Below, piece by piece: positions 6,004 through 6,787 of a stretch of 6,787 nucleotides of DNA; position 1 is the stretch's first letter, and each line of letters begins with the position of its first letter. The notes under the pieces are model-generated. The model had not been told where the DNA came from and ran no database searches. It saw only the letters and a list, made by a program, of their open reading frames with translations. A program made the translations under genes and the position numbers. This DNA is from Planctomycetaceae bacterium (GTDB lineage Bacteria; Planctomycetota; Planctomycetia; Pirellulales; Thermoguttaceae). The stretch covers positions 1 through 6,787 of the forward strand of contig JAIRYX010000389.1 in assembly GCA_031267635.1 (NCBI GenBank), written 5' to 3'.

Positions 6004-6516
6004 ATCAGCCCACCGCGTTGTTCAACACTCATTGTTGTAAATCATTCCAAATTGTCTTCGCTTTGTATTATTTTGCCAATGCGTCTAATTATTTAATAGA
6101 ACAGAAAAATCAAAACACGTTCTTTGTGAGAAAATCCGTATTATACAACAAACCAGTTCAACAACGTGGCTTCTATGCCATAACGAAAAAATATTTTCAA
6201 CCTTGCTATCCTATTGACAACAAATACGTGATTAGTGTTTTTATTGAAATGAAGAATGCAAGCTTTTGATATTTCAAGAGTTATGGTTAAAATTTCGATA
6301 AAAATATGTTAAAAATTTGTTTATCGACACAAAATTTTGCCGAACAAACAAATTGACTTTTTTATCATATCCGATTTTTCTCGAAAAAGCAACAATCAAT
6401 GCGGATTTTTTTATCGGATTTTTTCAAAATTGTGCTTTGAGTTTAAGAAGATTATGAATTTTTGAAAAGTTTCATGCTTTTCTCACTTGAAAATTCGTTT
6501 TTTTAAGTTCCTAAAG
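6004..6516. other. AT-rich gene-free region upstream of rny
   Basis: About 500 bases without a credible gene. A GTG-started plus-strand frame (5958-6269) overlaps the rny start, has no SD and a cysteine/tyrosine-rich random-looking composition, so I do not call it. The stretch contains an 8-bp inverted repeat TCGATAAA/TTTATCGA (6295-6302, 6320-6327), a single DnaA-box-like TTATCGACA (6321-6329, one mismatch) and CGGATTTTTT twice (6402-6411, 6415-6424). It must hold the rny promoter. Confidence 0.5.
6140..6145 (-). promoter_or_regulatory. Candidate -10 element upstream of rny
   Basis: A perfect TATAAT reads on the minus strand in AT-rich sequence about 150 bases upstream of rny. No convincing -35 hexamer lies at 16-18 bases, so this is only a weak promoter candidate. 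Confidence 0.25.
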
Positions 6517-6534
6517 ATTAACTCATGTTACGCA
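6517..6534 (-). repeat. Dispersed 18-bp motif, second reverse copy
   Basis: ATTAACTCATGTTACGCA, identical to 1864-1881 and in the same orientation. Bases beyond the 18-mer diverge on both sides. A degraded relative, AACTAACGTCACTCA (11 of 15 matches), lies at 6748-6762, so the two flank the 118-bp dyad. Confidence 0.8.
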
Positions 6535-6625
6535 GATGCTCAATTCAGCCGGAAATATGGTTACTTAGGGAGTGTACCATAGGGAATTGCTAATAACCTT
6601 CCTTGATCGAGAAATGTCAGTACAT

Positions 6626-6743
6626 GCGTCTTTAGTAGCACAAATCGGCTCTCTCATCTACCTTTATGCCTTTATGTTTTGTCCTTGTTAAAAAGAAAGG
6701 CATAAAGGCACAGATAATAAACATTCACTGCTACTAAAGGCGC
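6626..6743. repeat. 118-bp nested dyad, MITE-like or structured RNA element
   Basis: Outer arms GCGTCTTTAGTAGCA (6626-6640) and TGCTACTAAAGGCGC (6729-6743) pair at 15 positions with one G-T wobble. Inner arms CCTTTATGCCTTT (6661-6673) and AAAGGCATAAAGG (6696-6708) pair perfectly over 13 bases. The spacers between outer and inner arms are both exactly 20 bases, and ATCT/AGAT (6656-6659, 6712-6715) can also pair inside them. The central loop is 22 bases. No ORF is inside. It could be a small non-autonomous mobile element, a repeat-derived hairpin, or a structured transcript; which one cannot be told here. Confidence 0.7.
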
Positions 6744-6787
6744 GCCGAACTAACGTCACTCACAAAATGGAGGTATTAGAAGTTCAC

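Noticed and set aside
6214..6219. Perfect TTGACA on the plus strand
   Set aside because: No acceptable -10 element 16-18 bases downstream and no plus-strand gene to serve.
5958..6269. Plus-strand 103-residue open frame with GTG start
   Set aside because: It overlaps the rny start on the opposite strand, lacks an SD, and its composition and AT-rich setting look random; no family was recognised.
6295..6329. Replication-origin-like signal: one DnaA-box-like TTATCGACA in AT-rich DNA with an inverted repeat
   Set aside because: A single imperfect box with no cluster and no dnaA, dnaN or gidA neighbour is not enough.

Overview
The window looks like a bacterial chromosome segment of moderate GC, most likely from the Planctomycetota or a related PVC lineage. 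This is an inference from gene style: a Tat-exported Gfo/Idh/MocA oxidoreductase with an SRRNFLK signal is a protein type heavily expanded in planctomycetes, several starts lack clear Shine-Dalgarno sequences, and intergenic spaces are long and repeat-rich. No rRNA, tRNA, CRISPR array, transposase or phage gene was found.

Layout: 1-230 is a cluster of short GC-rich palindromic repeats with no credible gene. A sigma70-like promoter (305-332) precedes a plus-strand gene at 450-1790 for an exported oxidoreductase, whose upstream leader carries a 21-bp tandem duplication. The gene ends in tandem hairpins (1796-1843). The rest of the coding content is on the minus strand: a dolichyl-phosphate-mannose-synthase-like glycosyltransferase (1968-2714), tryptophanyl-tRNA synthetase trpS (2791-3759), a doubtful 42-residue ORF (3820-3948), and ribonuclease Y rny (4351-5991, GTG start with a good SD). 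The 400-bp gap between the small ORF and rny holds phased TTTCGCG repeats, a TGAGGT repeat group and a probable rny terminator. From 5992 to 6787 no gene is credible; this part is AT-rich and ends in a strongly folded 118-bp dyad (6626-6743).

The genes do not form one pathway. trpS and rny are housekeeping translation and RNA-decay functions, the glycosyltransferase makes polyprenyl-linked sugars for cell-envelope work, and the oxidoreductase acts outside the cytoplasm. trpS and the glycosyltransferase may be co-transcribed (76-bp gap).

The most interesting non-genic signals are a dispersed motif of 14-18 bp (TGCGTAACATGAGTTAAT and its reverse complement) at 376, 1864 and 6517, two copies of which bracket the oxidoreductase gene in inverted orientation, and the 118-bp nested dyad near the right end. 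I see no convincing new multi-gene system here.
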